From Ramlibacter algicola (lineage in GTDB: Bacteria; Pseudomonadota; Gammaproteobacteria; Burkholderiales; Burkholderiaceae_C), in NCBI RefSeq assembly GCF_016641735.1, contig NZ_JAEDAO010000001.1:1798001-1862000 (forward strand): 64,000 nt of DNA, in the 5' to 3' direction. The position numbers and the translations under genes are program-made. Below the pieces are notes generated by a model that was given only the letters and a program-made list of their open reading frames with translations, was not told the origin of the DNA and made no database searches. This document shows, piece after piece, positions 41,743 through 49,893 of this stretch; position 1 is the first letter of the stretch, and every line of letters begins with the position of its first letter.

Positions 41743-42195
41743 TCAAACCTCCGCGATCAGCTCGATCTCGACGCACGCGCCCATCGGGATCTGCGCGACG
41801 CCGAAGGCGCTGCGGGCGTGGGCGCCCTTGTCGCCGAAGACCTGGCCGAACAGCTCGCTGGCGCCGTTGGTCACCAGGTGCTGCTCGGTGAAGTCGGGGG
41901 TGGAGTTCACCAGGGACATCAGCTTGACGATGCGCTTGACCTTGTCGAGGTCGCCGACGGCAGCCTGCAGGGTACCCAGCAGGTCGATGGCGATGGCGCG
42001 GGCGGCCTGCTTGCCTTCCTCGGTGGAGATGGACTTGCCCAGTTGCCCGACCCACGGCTTGCCGTCGCGCTTGGCGATGTGGCCGGACAGGAAGACGAGG
42101 TTGCCGGTACGCACGAACGGCACGTACGCGGCGGCGGGCGTCGCGACCGGGGGCAGGGTGATGCCGAGTTCCTTGAGTTTGTCGTTGATGCTCAT
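41743..42195 (-). CDS. RidA/YjgF-family protein
   Basis: 150 residues. It is a trimeric chorismate-mutase-like fold protein of the RidA superfamily, which often hydrolyses reactive enamines/imines. Visible: NLVFLSGHIAKRDGKPWVGQ, GKQAARAIAIDLLGTLQAAV, VKRIVKLMSLVNSTPDFTEQ and the C-terminal ARSAFGVAQIPMGACVEIEL. The usual catalytic Arg of RidA is replaced by the RSAFGVAQIP context found in the larger YjgF-like subfamily (about 150 residues). It lies 29 bp after the transglutaminase gene and probably ends that minus-strand operon. Its link to the amidoligase cluster is unexplained. Confidence 0.88.
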   Translation of the reverse strand: MSINDKLKELGITLPPVATPAAAYVPFVRTGNLVFLSGHIAKRDGKPWVGQLGKSISTEEGKQAARAIAIDLLGTLQAAVGDLDKVKRIVKLMSLVNSTPDFTEQHLVTNGASELFGQVFGDKGAHARSAFGVAQIPMGACVEIELIAEV

Positions 42196-42224
42196 CACGG
42201 CTCCTTGTCGTTGGAGCGGCGATT

Positions 42225-43112
42225 CTAGGAGCCCTCGACCGGCGCGACGGTGACGGCGACCTGCAGCGTGTGGTGTGCGCCGCCGTGGATCACGCCGCGG
42301 ATCGGCGACACGTCGGAATAGTCGCGGCCGGTGGCGACGGTGACGTAGTCCTCGCCCGGCACGCGGTCGTTGGTGGGGTCGAGGTCGACCCATGCGCCGC
42401 GGCCCTGCGCAGCGGGCACGTACATCGACACCCATGCATGCGACGCGTCGCTGCCGAGCAGCCGTGACTGGCCGGGCGGCGGTTCGGTGAGCAGGTACCC
42501 GCTGACGTAGCGCGCCGGGATGCCCACGCTGCGCAGGCAGCCGAGCAGCACGTGCGCGAAGTCCTGGCAGACACCCTTGCGCAGGGCCAGCGCGTGGAGC
42601 GCCGGCGTGCTCGCATCCGTCGCCGCGCCCACGTACGCGAACTCGGTGTGGATGCGGTGCATCAGGCCGTGCGCGGCTTCGAGCAGCGGGCGCCCCGGCG
42701 TGAAGCTGGCTCGCGCGTAGTCGATGAACGCGGCGTCGCGCGGCACGTAGGGCGAAGCGAACAGGAACTCGCTGGCGGGATCGTGCGCGGCGTCGCGGTG
42801 GTAGCGCAGCCGCTCGCGCGAGGCTTCCCATGGCAGGCTGCTTGTGGGCTGCTCGCGCGTACTCGTCTCGACGATGCTGTCGGCGACCACGCGTAGTTCT
42901 TCATGCGCCGACTGCAGCCCGAAGAACTCGCGCACGTTGCCGGACACGTCGACCGCGGTGCTGCGCTGGTCGGGCTCGGGATCGATGCGGAGCGAGTGGC
43001 GCAGCAGCCGCTGGCCGTCGCGGTCGGCCGGACGCAGATGCGCCATGTGCAGCGCGGTGCGCACCGCAGGCGCATACGCATAACGCGTCTCGTGCAGCAC
43101 GTGCAGCCGCAT
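42225..43112 (-). CDS. Transglutaminase-fold protein of the ATP-grasp/alpha-E cluster
   Basis: 295 residues. N-terminal beta domain (1-110; LHVLHETRYAYAPAVRTALH) is followed by a papain-like transglutaminase core. The catalytic triad is Cys182 in GVCQDFAH, His225 in SHAWVSMY and Asp245 in LDPTND. In this family the triad is thought to cleave or transfer peptide amide bonds. It starts four bp after the ATP-grasp/alpha-E fusion gene, so the two are co-translated. The pair plus the DUF2126 protein is a conserved proteobacterial gene set proposed from comparative genomics to make and process a short peptide or amide-linked tag. Confidence 0.92.
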   Translation of the reverse strand: MRLHVLHETRYAYAPAVRTALHMAHLRPADRDGQRLLRHSLRIDPEPDQRSTAVDVSGNVREFFGLQSAHEELRVVADSIVETSTREQPTSSLPWEASRERLRYHRDAAHDPASEFLFASPYVPRDAAFIDYARASFTPGRPLLEAAHGLMHRIHTEFAYVGAATDASTPALHALALRKGVCQDFAHVLLGCLRSVGIPARYVSGYLLTEPPPGQSRLLGSDASHAWVSMYVPAAQGRGAWVDLDPTNDRVPGEDYVTVATGRDYSDVSPIRGVIHGGAHHTLQVAVTVAPVEGS

Positions 43113-43115
43113 GCC

Positions 43116-45695
43116 TCAGGCCCCCACGGAGCGGCGCGGTTCGGCCGAATGCGTGAAGTAGCGGGCGCCGAGCGCATCGGACAGCTGCCACGCGGCGTCG
43201 GCGCACTGCTGCAGCGTCGCGAGCAGCTGCGTTTCGTCGCAGAGCGCCTCCAGCGTCCAGGCCTCCGGGTCCGGCACCGTCAGCGCGATGCCTGGCACCC
43301 CCGCCTTCGCGGGGGCAGGCTCTGCGGGCGCGATGCCTTCGAGGCGGGCGAGGCGGCCGCGCAGCGTCTTGGTCACCCAGGCCAGTGACCGCGGGTTGTC
43401 CTGGTCCAGCACCAGCAGGTCCAGCAACGCAGGCAGGTCGTGCCGCTGCTGGTAGCGGGCATGGAAGGTGATCGTGCTGTCGAACAGCGCGACGACCGCT
43501 TCGGAGCCGCTGGCCTCGTGCACGGCGCCCGTCTCCAGGCTGGCGGCCAACGCGCCTGCGAGGAAGCCGAGCCGTTCCAGGTGCCGGCCGGTGGACAGCA
43601 GCCGCCAGCCGTCGTCGCGCGTCATGCGGTCGGTCTGCGCGCCCGTCATCGCGGCGGTGTGGCCGAGCACGGCTTCGAGCAACCGCAATGCTTCGCCCGA
43701 CGGGTAGTCGCCGCCGGCGGCCGCCTTGGCGCAGCCGCGCGTGAAGTCCTGGTCGGCGCGGACCATCAGGTTCCACTGCTCCTGCGACAACCGGTCGCGC
43801 ACCGACGATGCCGCACCGCGCAGCGCGCCGAGGTTGTAGCCGACGCTGGTCGCGCGCTGCGTGTCCGCGAGCGCAGCGACGAGCGAGCGCTCGAACACGC
43901 GCCGCGATGCCGACGGAGGCGGCACGTTGGGCAGCACGAGTCCTTGCTCCGTCGCGAGCCGCCCGAGCCACGCCAGCAGCGGCTGCGACGACACGTCCTC
44001 GCCGCCGAGGGACTGCAGCACGAGCCGCGCGAGGCGCGCCGTGTTCTCGGTGCGCTCCGTGTAGCGGCCCAGCCAGAACAGGTTCTCGGCCGAGCGGCTG
44101 GTCACCATGCGGTCGCGGTGCGCGCCGGCGGCGGACGGGTGCTCGTGGTGCAGCAGCGTCGTGGCGTCGACCTCGCCTTCGGTGAGCACCCAGGTGTCGG
44201 CGCTGCTGCCGCCGCGCTGCATGGTGGCGATCTCGGCCGTCTCGCCGGCGATGCGCGTCAGGCCGCCGGGCAACACGCGCCACGACCCCGCGCCATCCGA
44301 AATCGCGAACACGCGCAGCATGAATGAGCGCGGCGTGAGCCGGCTGCCTTTCCAGGTCGGCATCTGCGCGAGCGGCTGGTAGGCCTGCAACGTGTGCTCG
44401 CCAGGGTCGCGCGCGATCTTGCCGGCCCACTCGTCGAGCTCACGCCGGGAGAGATAGCGGCCCAGCACCGCAGCGGCGCCGGGCGCGCCGTAAGTGGGCT
44501 TGAGCACACCCGCCGCGAGTTGCGGCAACGCGGCCTCCATCGCCGCGCGCTCGCCGCACCACCAGGTCGCGATGGAGGGCAGCGAGAGCTCTTCACCCAG
44601 CAGGTGCTTGCACAGCCCGGGCAGGAAGCCGAGCAACGCGCTCGACTCGAGCAATCCCGTGCCCGGCGCGTTGGCCACCAGCACGTTGCCGGCGCGCACG
44701 GCCTGCAGCAGCCCGGGAACGCCCAGGCGCGAGTCGGACCGCAGTTCCAGCGGGTCGAGGAACTCGTCGTCCAGCCGCTTGAGGATGCCGTGCACCGGCT
44801 CCAGCCCGCGCAGGGTCTTGAGGTACAGGCGCTCGTCGCGCACCGTGAGGTCGCTGCCTTCGACCAGCGGCAGGCCCAGGTAGCGCGCCAGGTACGCGTG
44901 CTCGAAGTAGGTCTCGTTGTAGGGGCCGGGCGTGAGGAGCACCAGCCGCGCGTCGCCTTGCGGCGCCGGGCACATCGAGCGCAGGCCTTCCACCAGCGCC
45001 CGGTAGGTCGCCGCGAGCCGCTGCACGCGCAAGCCCGCGAACGCCGCGGGGAACGAGCGCGAAACGATCAGCCGGTTCTCCAGCAGGTAGCCCAGGCCCG
45101 AGGGGGCTTGCGTGCGCTGCGAGGCGACCCACCACCGGCCGTCCGGATCGCGCGCAAGATCGAAGGCCGCGATGTGCAGGAACATCCCCCCGGCCGGCTG
45201 CACGCCATGCAGCGAGCGGATGTAGCCCGGGTGCCCATGCACGAGGGCAGGCGGCAGCAGGTTGCGCGCGAGCAGGTCCTGGGGGCCGTACACGTCGGCG
45301 AGCACGCGGTCGAGCAGGCGCACGCGCTGCAGCACCCCTGCTTCGATGCGCTGCCAGCTGTCGGGCGTGACGATCAGGGGGAAGAGGTCCAGCGACCACG
45401 GCCGCTGCGGACCGTCCGCGTCGGCGTAGACGTTGTAGGTGATGCCGTTGTCGCGCACCTGGCGCGCGAGGAGCTGCTGGCGCGCGTCGAGCCCGCTGAA
45501 TGCTTCCGGGCCGAGGTGGCCGAAGAAAGCGGACCAGTGCGGTGCCAGCGGGTCGGGCGTGGCGCCGGGGCGCGAAAGGCTGCCGCGCAGTTCGTCGAAG
45601 TGGCCGCCGGCGGCTGGCGGCGCGATGGCCGCGGCGAGCGCGGCCGGATCGTCCTGGGCGTCGTCGCCGAACAGCGAGTCGATGGGCTTGTCCAC
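43116..45695 (-). CDS. Circularly permuted ATP-grasp and alpha-E fusion protein
   Basis: 859 residues joining two proteins that are separate elsewhere in the window. Residues about 30-480 are a circularly permuted ATP-grasp domain of the COG2308 type (VRDNGITYNVYADADGPQRP, QAPSGLGYLLENRLIVSRSF, VLLTPGPYNETYFEHAYLAR, GVLKPTYGAPGAAAVLGRYL). Residues about 520-859 are an alpha-E domain of the COG2307 type (SAENLFWLGRYTERTENTAR, GYNLGALRGAASSVRDRLS). The predicted role is ATP-dependent amide or peptide bond formation. GTG 45695 is preferred, because the frame above it is a translated REP element (see 45730). Near 43290-43320 a REP-like palindrome is read as a Pro/Ala linker. It lies four bp before the transglutaminase. 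Confidence 0.87.
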   Translation of the reverse strand: MDKPIDSLFGDDAQDDPAALAAAIAPPAAGGHFDELRGSLSRPGATPDPLAPHWSAFFGHLGPEAFSGLDARQQLLARQVRDNGITYNVYADADGPQRPWSLDLFPLIVTPDSWQRIEAGVLQRVRLLDRVLADVYGPQDLLARNLLPPALVHGHPGYIRSLHGVQPAGGMFLHIAAFDLARDPDGRWWVASQRTQAPSGLGYLLENRLIVSRSFPAAFAGLRVQRLAATYRALVEGLRSMCPAPQGDARLVLLTPGPYNETYFEHAYLARYLGLPLVEGSDLTVRDERLYLKTLRGLEPVHGILKRLDDEFLDPLELRSDSRLGVPGLLQAVRAGNVLVANAPGTGLLESSALLGFLPGLCKHLLGEELSLPSIATWWCGERAAMEAALPQLAAGVLKPTYGAPGAAAVLGRYLSRRELDEWAGKIARDPGEHTLQAYQPLAQMPTWKGSRLTPRSFMLRVFAISDGAGSWRVLPGGLTRIAGETAEIATMQRGGSSADTWVLTEGEVDATTLLHHEHPSAAGAHRDRMVTSRSAENLFWLGRYTERTENTARLARLVLQSLGGEDVSSQPLLAWLGRLATEQGLVLPNVPPPSASRRVFERSLVAALADTQRATSVGYNLGALRGAASSVRDRLSQEQWNLMVRADQDFTRGCAKAAAGGDYPSGEALRLLEAVLGHTAAMTGAQTDRMTRDDGWRLLSTGRHLERLGFLAGALAASLETGAVHEASGSEAVVALFDSTITFHARYQQRHDLPALLDLLVLDQDNPRSLAWVTKTLRGRLARLEGIAPAEPAPAKAGVPGIALTVPDPEAWTLEALCDETQLLATLQQCADAAWQLSDALGARYFTHSAEPRRSVGA

Positions 45696-45729
45696 GGCAG
45701 CGGCATTGTCCCACTGCCTTCGTTCGTCG

Positions 45730-45813
45730 TCCCCGCGGAGGCGGGGACCCATCGCTTCCATGGAGTCTCTCTGAAGGCGGAAGCGATGGCTTCCCGCCTC
45801 CGCGGGAATGACG
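45730..45813. repeat. Inverted pair of REP-like elements
   Basis: GTCCCCGCGGAGGCGGGGAC then CCATCGCTTCC lies opposite GGAAGCGATGGCTTCCCGCC then TCCGCGGGAATGAC about 20 bases on. The arms match in inverted orientation over some 30 bases with few mismatches, a BIME-like arrangement. The left unit also occurs at 41591. An open frame runs through it, which would falsely extend the fusion protein upstream. Confidence 0.75.
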
Positions 45814-45902
45814 GAGGTCGTGCGCACACGCCCCGCGGGACCGAAGTCACGCGGGGCGCGTGTTGCACACCGGAGACGCCGCGCGAGGCGGCGGGTGGTG
45901 GC

Positions 45903-46253
45903 TTACTCGGCGCTGGCCGTCGGGTTCACGCGAGCCTGGCGGGCGTGGGCGGCCAGGTACGAAGCGCCGCTGTCCTCGGAGTTGCGGGCAGCGACTTCCT
46001 CGCGGTTGGCGATGTAGTCGGCGCGGACTTCGTCACGGCTGACGGTGCTCTGGAAGCCGGCGAGCTGGTCGTAGCGGAAGGACCAGGGGCTGACCGGGTA
46101 GTCCTTCTTGAACTGGGCCAGTTCGGCCTGCACTTGCGCGCGGGTCTTGGTCGGGGTGAAGGCGTCGGGTTGGCCGATTTCCTGGCTGGACTGCGCGAAG
46201 GCGGTGCCGGCGACGGCGAAAGCGGCGAGGGCGATGACGGTGCGGACGTTCAT
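45903..46253 (-). CDS. DUF4148-domain exported protein
   Basis: 116 residues with a signal peptide NVRTVIALAAFAVAGTAFAQ. The mature part has the DUF4148 pattern of small Burkholderiales proteins: EIGQPDAFTPTKTRAQVQAE, LAQFKKDYPVSPWSFRYDQL and ARNSEDSGASYLAAHA. The function is unknown, though such genes are often abundant and regulated by two-component systems. An 11-bp-spaced triple repeat CTTAG lies about 100-125 bp upstream of the start, so control by an OmpR-type regulator is likely. It sits between the DUF2126 gene and the ATP-grasp fusion on the same strand but looks like an independent unit. Confidence 0.85.
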   Translation of the reverse strand: MNVRTVIALAAFAVAGTAFAQSSQEIGQPDAFTPTKTRAQVQAELAQFKKDYPVSPWSFRYDQLAGFQSTVSRDEVRADYIANREEVAARNSEDSGASYLAAHARQARVNPTASAE

Positions 46254-46351
46254 GATGGTTTCCTTTTCAGTGACGAATGAGTCTTCGGTCTTTCAGTCGC
46301 GGGTCGTATCGAACCCGTGACGTCACTGTAGGAAGCCACCGTGAGGCGGCA

Positions 46352-46378
46352 CTTAGCGAAGTCTTAGCCCTGGATTAG
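46352..46378 (-). promoter_or_regulatory. Triple direct repeat, likely OmpR-family response-regulator box
   Basis: On the plus strand CTTAG occurs at 46352 and 46363 and ATTAG at 46374, each 11 bp apart (CTTAGCGAAGTCTTAG, then CCCTGGATTAG). Half-sites on one face of the helix resemble PmrA/QseB-type boxes. The site lies upstream of the DUF4148 gene and overlaps the stop codon of the DUF2126 gene. Confidence 0.5.
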
Positions 46379-49300
46379 CGCGTGCGCAGGTCGAGCGTGA
46401 AGGGGAATTCGCGGCTGCCGGGCACGCCGATGGTGGCCGGCGGCACCTGAAGCTTCCCCGGCGTGTGCCCCATGCGGAAGAAGCGCGCCAGCCGGCGGCT
46501 CTCGGCCTCGTAGGCATTGATCGGGAAGGTCTCGTAGTTGCGCCCGCCCGGGTGCGCGACGTGGTACTGGCAGCCACCGAGCGACCGCTGCATCCACGTG
46601 TCCACCAGGTCGAACGTCAGCGGCGCGTGCACGCCGATGGTCGGGTGCAAGGCCGCGGGGGGCGCCCACGCGCGGTAGCGCACGCCGGCGACGTACTCGC
46701 CCGCCACGCCGGTGGGCTGCAGCGGCACCGCCTGGCCGTTCACCGTCACGACGTGGCGGCTCTCGTTGAGGCCGGTCACCTTGATCTCGAGGCGTTCCAG
46801 CGACGAATCGACGTAGCGCACCGTGCCGCCGATCGCGCCTTCCTCGCCCATCACGTGCCAGGGCTCGAGCGCGTTGCGCAGCGTCAGTTCCACGCCCGCG
46901 GCCTGCACCTGGCCCACCAGGGGGAAGCGGAACTCGAAGTGCGGCGCGAACCAGGCGGCATCGAACGCGTAGCCCGCATCGCGCATCTCGCGCATGACGT
47001 CCTGCAAGTCCATCTGCACGAAGGTGGGCAGCATCCACTTGTCGTGCAGCTGCGTGCCCCAGCGGGTGGCGGGCGCGCGGTACGGCTCGTTCCAGAACCG
47101 CGCGACCAGCGCCCGCAGCAGCAGTTGCTGGACGATGGACATGCGCGCATGCGGCGGCATCTCGAACGCGCGCAGTTCCAGCAGGCCCAGGCGGCCGGTC
47201 GCGGAATCGGGCGAGTAGAGCTTGTCGATGCAGAACTCGCTGCGGTGCGTGTTGCCGGTGACGTCCACCAGGATGTTGCGCAGCGTGCGGTCGACCATCC
47301 ACGCCGGCATGTTCTCGCCGTGGATCTGGCGGCTGCGCTCGATCTCGCGCACCGCGATCTCGAGCTCGTACAGCTGGTCGTTGCGCGCTTCGTCCACGCG
47401 CGGCGCCTGCGAGGTCGGGCCGATGAACAGGCCCGAGAACAGGTACGACAGCGACGGGTGGTTCTGCCAGTACAGCAGCAGGCTGGCCAGCAGCTCGGGC
47501 CGGCGCAGGAAGGGCGAGTCCGCCGGCGTCGCGCCGCCCAGCACGAAGTGGTTGCCGCCCCCGGTGCCTGTGTGCCGGCCGTCGGTCATGAACTTCTCGG
47601 CCGACAGGCGCGTCTCGAAAGCGGCCTGGTACAGGAACTCGGTGTGCTCGACCAGCTCGTGCCAATCGTTCGCGGGATGGATGTTGACCTCGATGACGCC
47701 CGGGTCCGGCGTGACCTGCAGCAGCTTCAGGCGCGGGTCGTGCGGTGGCGGGTAGCCTTCCAGCACGATCTGCACGCCGAGATCCTCGGCCGTCGCTTCG
47801 ACGGCGGCGAGCAGGTCGAGGTAATCGGCGACGTCCGCCAGCGGCGGCATGAACACGTACAGCACGCCGCTCTTCTCGCCGACGTGCTCCGCCTTCGGCC
47901 CGTTGGCGCGGCGCGGGTCGCGGGCCTCCACGCAGAGCGCGGTGCGCGCGATCCAGGGCGCGGATTCATGGCGCCCCGGGGCACGAGCCGCATCGGCGGT
48001 GGCATTGCTCTCCGCGAGCGGCGGCTGCGCGCGCACATCGACGGGCGCCGCCAAGGCCGGGCGCGGCGCAAACGGATCCTGCTCGACGAGGTGGGGGTAC
48101 TCCGACTTGCGCACGTAGGGCAGCGAATCGAGCGGCAGCCGGTAGCCCATGGGTGAATCCCCAGGCACGAGGTACAGGCGCTGGTCGCGCAGGAACCAGG
48201 GACCGGTGGACCACGCCGCGCCACCGGGCCTGGCGTTGCCGCGTTCGCCGGCCTGGATCGGGAGCATGTAGCCGACCACCGCATCGAGCTTCTGCTCGAA
48301 CACGCGGCGCAGGCGAGCGCGTTCGAGCTCGTCGTCCAGCCGCGAGTCGAACGGGTCGACGTTGGACGGCAGCCGCCGCTCGCGCCACAGGTAATGGAAG
48401 ACGTCCTCGTAGCCGGGCTGGATGAAGCGCTCGGGCAGGTGCAAGTGCTGCGCCAGCCGCGTGATGAAGCGCTGTGCGTCCTCGCTCGTGCATGCGCGCG
48501 GCTCACGCTCGTCGGCGAACAGCGCAGCGTTGCGCCAGCAAGGCTGGCCGTCGGCGCGCCAGTAGATCGACAGCGCCCAGCGCGGCAGCTGCTCCCCGGG
48601 GTACCACTTGCCTTGGCCGAAATGCAGGAAGCCGCCCTGGCCGTAGTGGTCGCGCAGCTTGCCCACCAGTTCCGTCGCGTAGCCGCGCTTGGTGGGGCCG
48701 AGCGCTTCGGTGTTCCATTCGGGCGCGTCGCGGTCCGTCGTCGCGACGAAGGTCGGTTCGCCGCCCATGGTCAGGCGCACGTCGCCGGCCAGCAGGTCGC
48801 GGTCGACGGCATCGCCCAGCGCGAGCACCTGCGCCCATTGCTCGTCGGTGTAGGGCCGCGTGACGCGCGGCGACTCGTACACGCGCGTGACCTGCATGTG
48901 GTGGCCGAATTCCACCTCGGCCTTGTCGATCAGGCCTTCGATCGGCGCGGCGCTGGACGGCTGCGGCGTGCACGCTAGCGGGATGTGACCTTCGCCGGCC
49001 AGCAGGCCCGACGTCGGGTCCAGGCCGATCCAGCCGGCGCCGGGCAGGTAGACCTCGCACCAGGCATGCAGGTCGGTGAAGTCGACCTCGGTGCCGCTGG
49101 GGCCGTCGAGCGACTTCACGTCGGGCACGAGCTGGACCAGGTACCCGGAGGCGAAGCGCGCCGCCAGGCCGAGGTGGCGCAGCAACTGCACCAGCAGCCA
49201 GCCCGAATCGCGGCACGAGCCGCTGCCCGCACGCAGCGTTTCTTCCGGCGACTGCACGCCGGGCTCCATGCGGATCAGGTAGCGGATGTCGTTCTGCAGC

Positions 49301-49752
49301 CGCTGGTTCAGCGCGACGAGGAATTCGATGGTCGGGCGCGGCTGCCGGTCGATGCGGGCGAGGTACTCGCGCACCAGCGGCGTGGCTTCGTCGGCGGCGA
49401 GATAGGGCGCCAGTTCCTGCCGCAGCGCGGCGTCGTACGCGAACGGGAACTGCTCGGCGATCGGCTCGAGGAAGAAGTCGAACGGGTTGTAGACCGCCAT
49501 CTCCACCACGAGGTCGACGGTGACCTTCAACTCGGTCGTCGGCTCGGGGAACACCAGGCGGGCCTGGTAGTTGGCGAACGGGTCCTGCTGCCAGTTGATG
49601 AAGTGGTTGGCGGGCTCGACGCGCAGCGAATACGACAGCACCTTGCTGCGGCAATGCGGCGCCGGGCGCAGGCGCACCACCTGCGGGCCCAGCCGGACGG
49701 GGCGGTCGTACTTGTAATGGGTGACGTGGTTCAGCGCCGCGTGGATCGACAT
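46375..49752 (-). CDS. Transglutaminase-DUF2126 protein of the amidoligase-type cluster
   Basis: 1125 residues, close to the usual size for this family (about 1100). Residues 1-290 are a transglutaminase domain with beta N-domain (HVTHYKYDRPVRLGPQVVRL) and triad Cys180 in GSGSCRDSG, His229 in DLHAWCEV and Asp245 in LDPTSG. Residues about 370-1115 are DUF2126 (COG4196), related to the COOH-NH2 ligase/glutamine-synthetase-like fold: RLTMGGEPTFVATTDRDAPE, VDVTGNTHRSEFCIDKLYSP, GGGNHFVLGGATPADSPFLR and RFWNEPYRAPATRWGTQLHD. ATG 49752 begins the conserved MSIHAALNHVTHYKY start. The predicted role is amide ligation plus peptidase or transfer. It is divergent from comEC. Confidence 0.9.
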   Translation of the reverse strand: MSIHAALNHVTHYKYDRPVRLGPQVVRLRPAPHCRSKVLSYSLRVEPANHFINWQQDPFANYQARLVFPEPTTELKVTVDLVVEMAVYNPFDFFLEPIAEQFPFAYDAALRQELAPYLAADEATPLVREYLARIDRQPRPTIEFLVALNQRLQNDIRYLIRMEPGVQSPEETLRAGSGSCRDSGWLLVQLLRHLGLAARFASGYLVQLVPDVKSLDGPSGTEVDFTDLHAWCEVYLPGAGWIGLDPTSGLLAGEGHIPLACTPQPSSAAPIEGLIDKAEVEFGHHMQVTRVYESPRVTRPYTDEQWAQVLALGDAVDRDLLAGDVRLTMGGEPTFVATTDRDAPEWNTEALGPTKRGYATELVGKLRDHYGQGGFLHFGQGKWYPGEQLPRWALSIYWRADGQPCWRNAALFADEREPRACTSEDAQRFITRLAQHLHLPERFIQPGYEDVFHYLWRERRLPSNVDPFDSRLDDELERARLRRVFEQKLDAVVGYMLPIQAGERGNARPGGAAWSTGPWFLRDQRLYLVPGDSPMGYRLPLDSLPYVRKSEYPHLVEQDPFAPRPALAAPVDVRAQPPLAESNATADAARAPGRHESAPWIARTALCVEARDPRRANGPKAEHVGEKSGVLYVFMPPLADVADYLDLLAAVEATAEDLGVQIVLEGYPPPHDPRLKLLQVTPDPGVIEVNIHPANDWHELVEHTEFLYQAAFETRLSAEKFMTDGRHTGTGGGNHFVLGGATPADSPFLRRPELLASLLLYWQNHPSLSYLFSGLFIGPTSQAPRVDEARNDQLYELEIAVREIERSRQIHGENMPAWMVDRTLRNILVDVTGNTHRSEFCIDKLYSPDSATGRLGLLELRAFEMPPHARMSIVQQLLLRALVARFWNEPYRAPATRWGTQLHDKWMLPTFVQMDLQDVMREMRDAGYAFDAAWFAPHFEFRFPLVGQVQAAGVELTLRNALEPWHVMGEEGAIGGTVRYVDSSLERLEIKVTGLNESRHVVTVNGQAVPLQPTGVAGEYVAGVRYRAWAPPAALHPTIGVHAPLTFDLVDTWMQRSLGGCQYHVAHPGGRNYETFPINAYEAESRRLARFFRMGHTPGKLQVPPATIGVPGSREFPFTLDLRTR

Positions 49753-49893
49753 GCGCGCGACTGTAGCGGGGATCGTGCCTGCGGCGGGGCACTGCGATCG
49801 CACCGGCGCGGTGCGGATGGGCTTGCGATGGGGCGATGCGCACCTCCTGCGATGCGAGGTCGACGCCGCGCGAGCCGGTGCGTTGGATTGCGC

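Noticed and set aside
45696..45827. Upstream extension of the ATP-grasp fusion protein to 45827
   Set aside because: The extra residues are a translation of the inverted REP pair, so a start at 45695 or nearby is more likely.
46465..48156. 563-codon plus-strand frame opposite the DUF2126 gene
   Set aside because: Composition is typical antisense high-GC and no motif is seen; DUF2126 on the other strand is certain.
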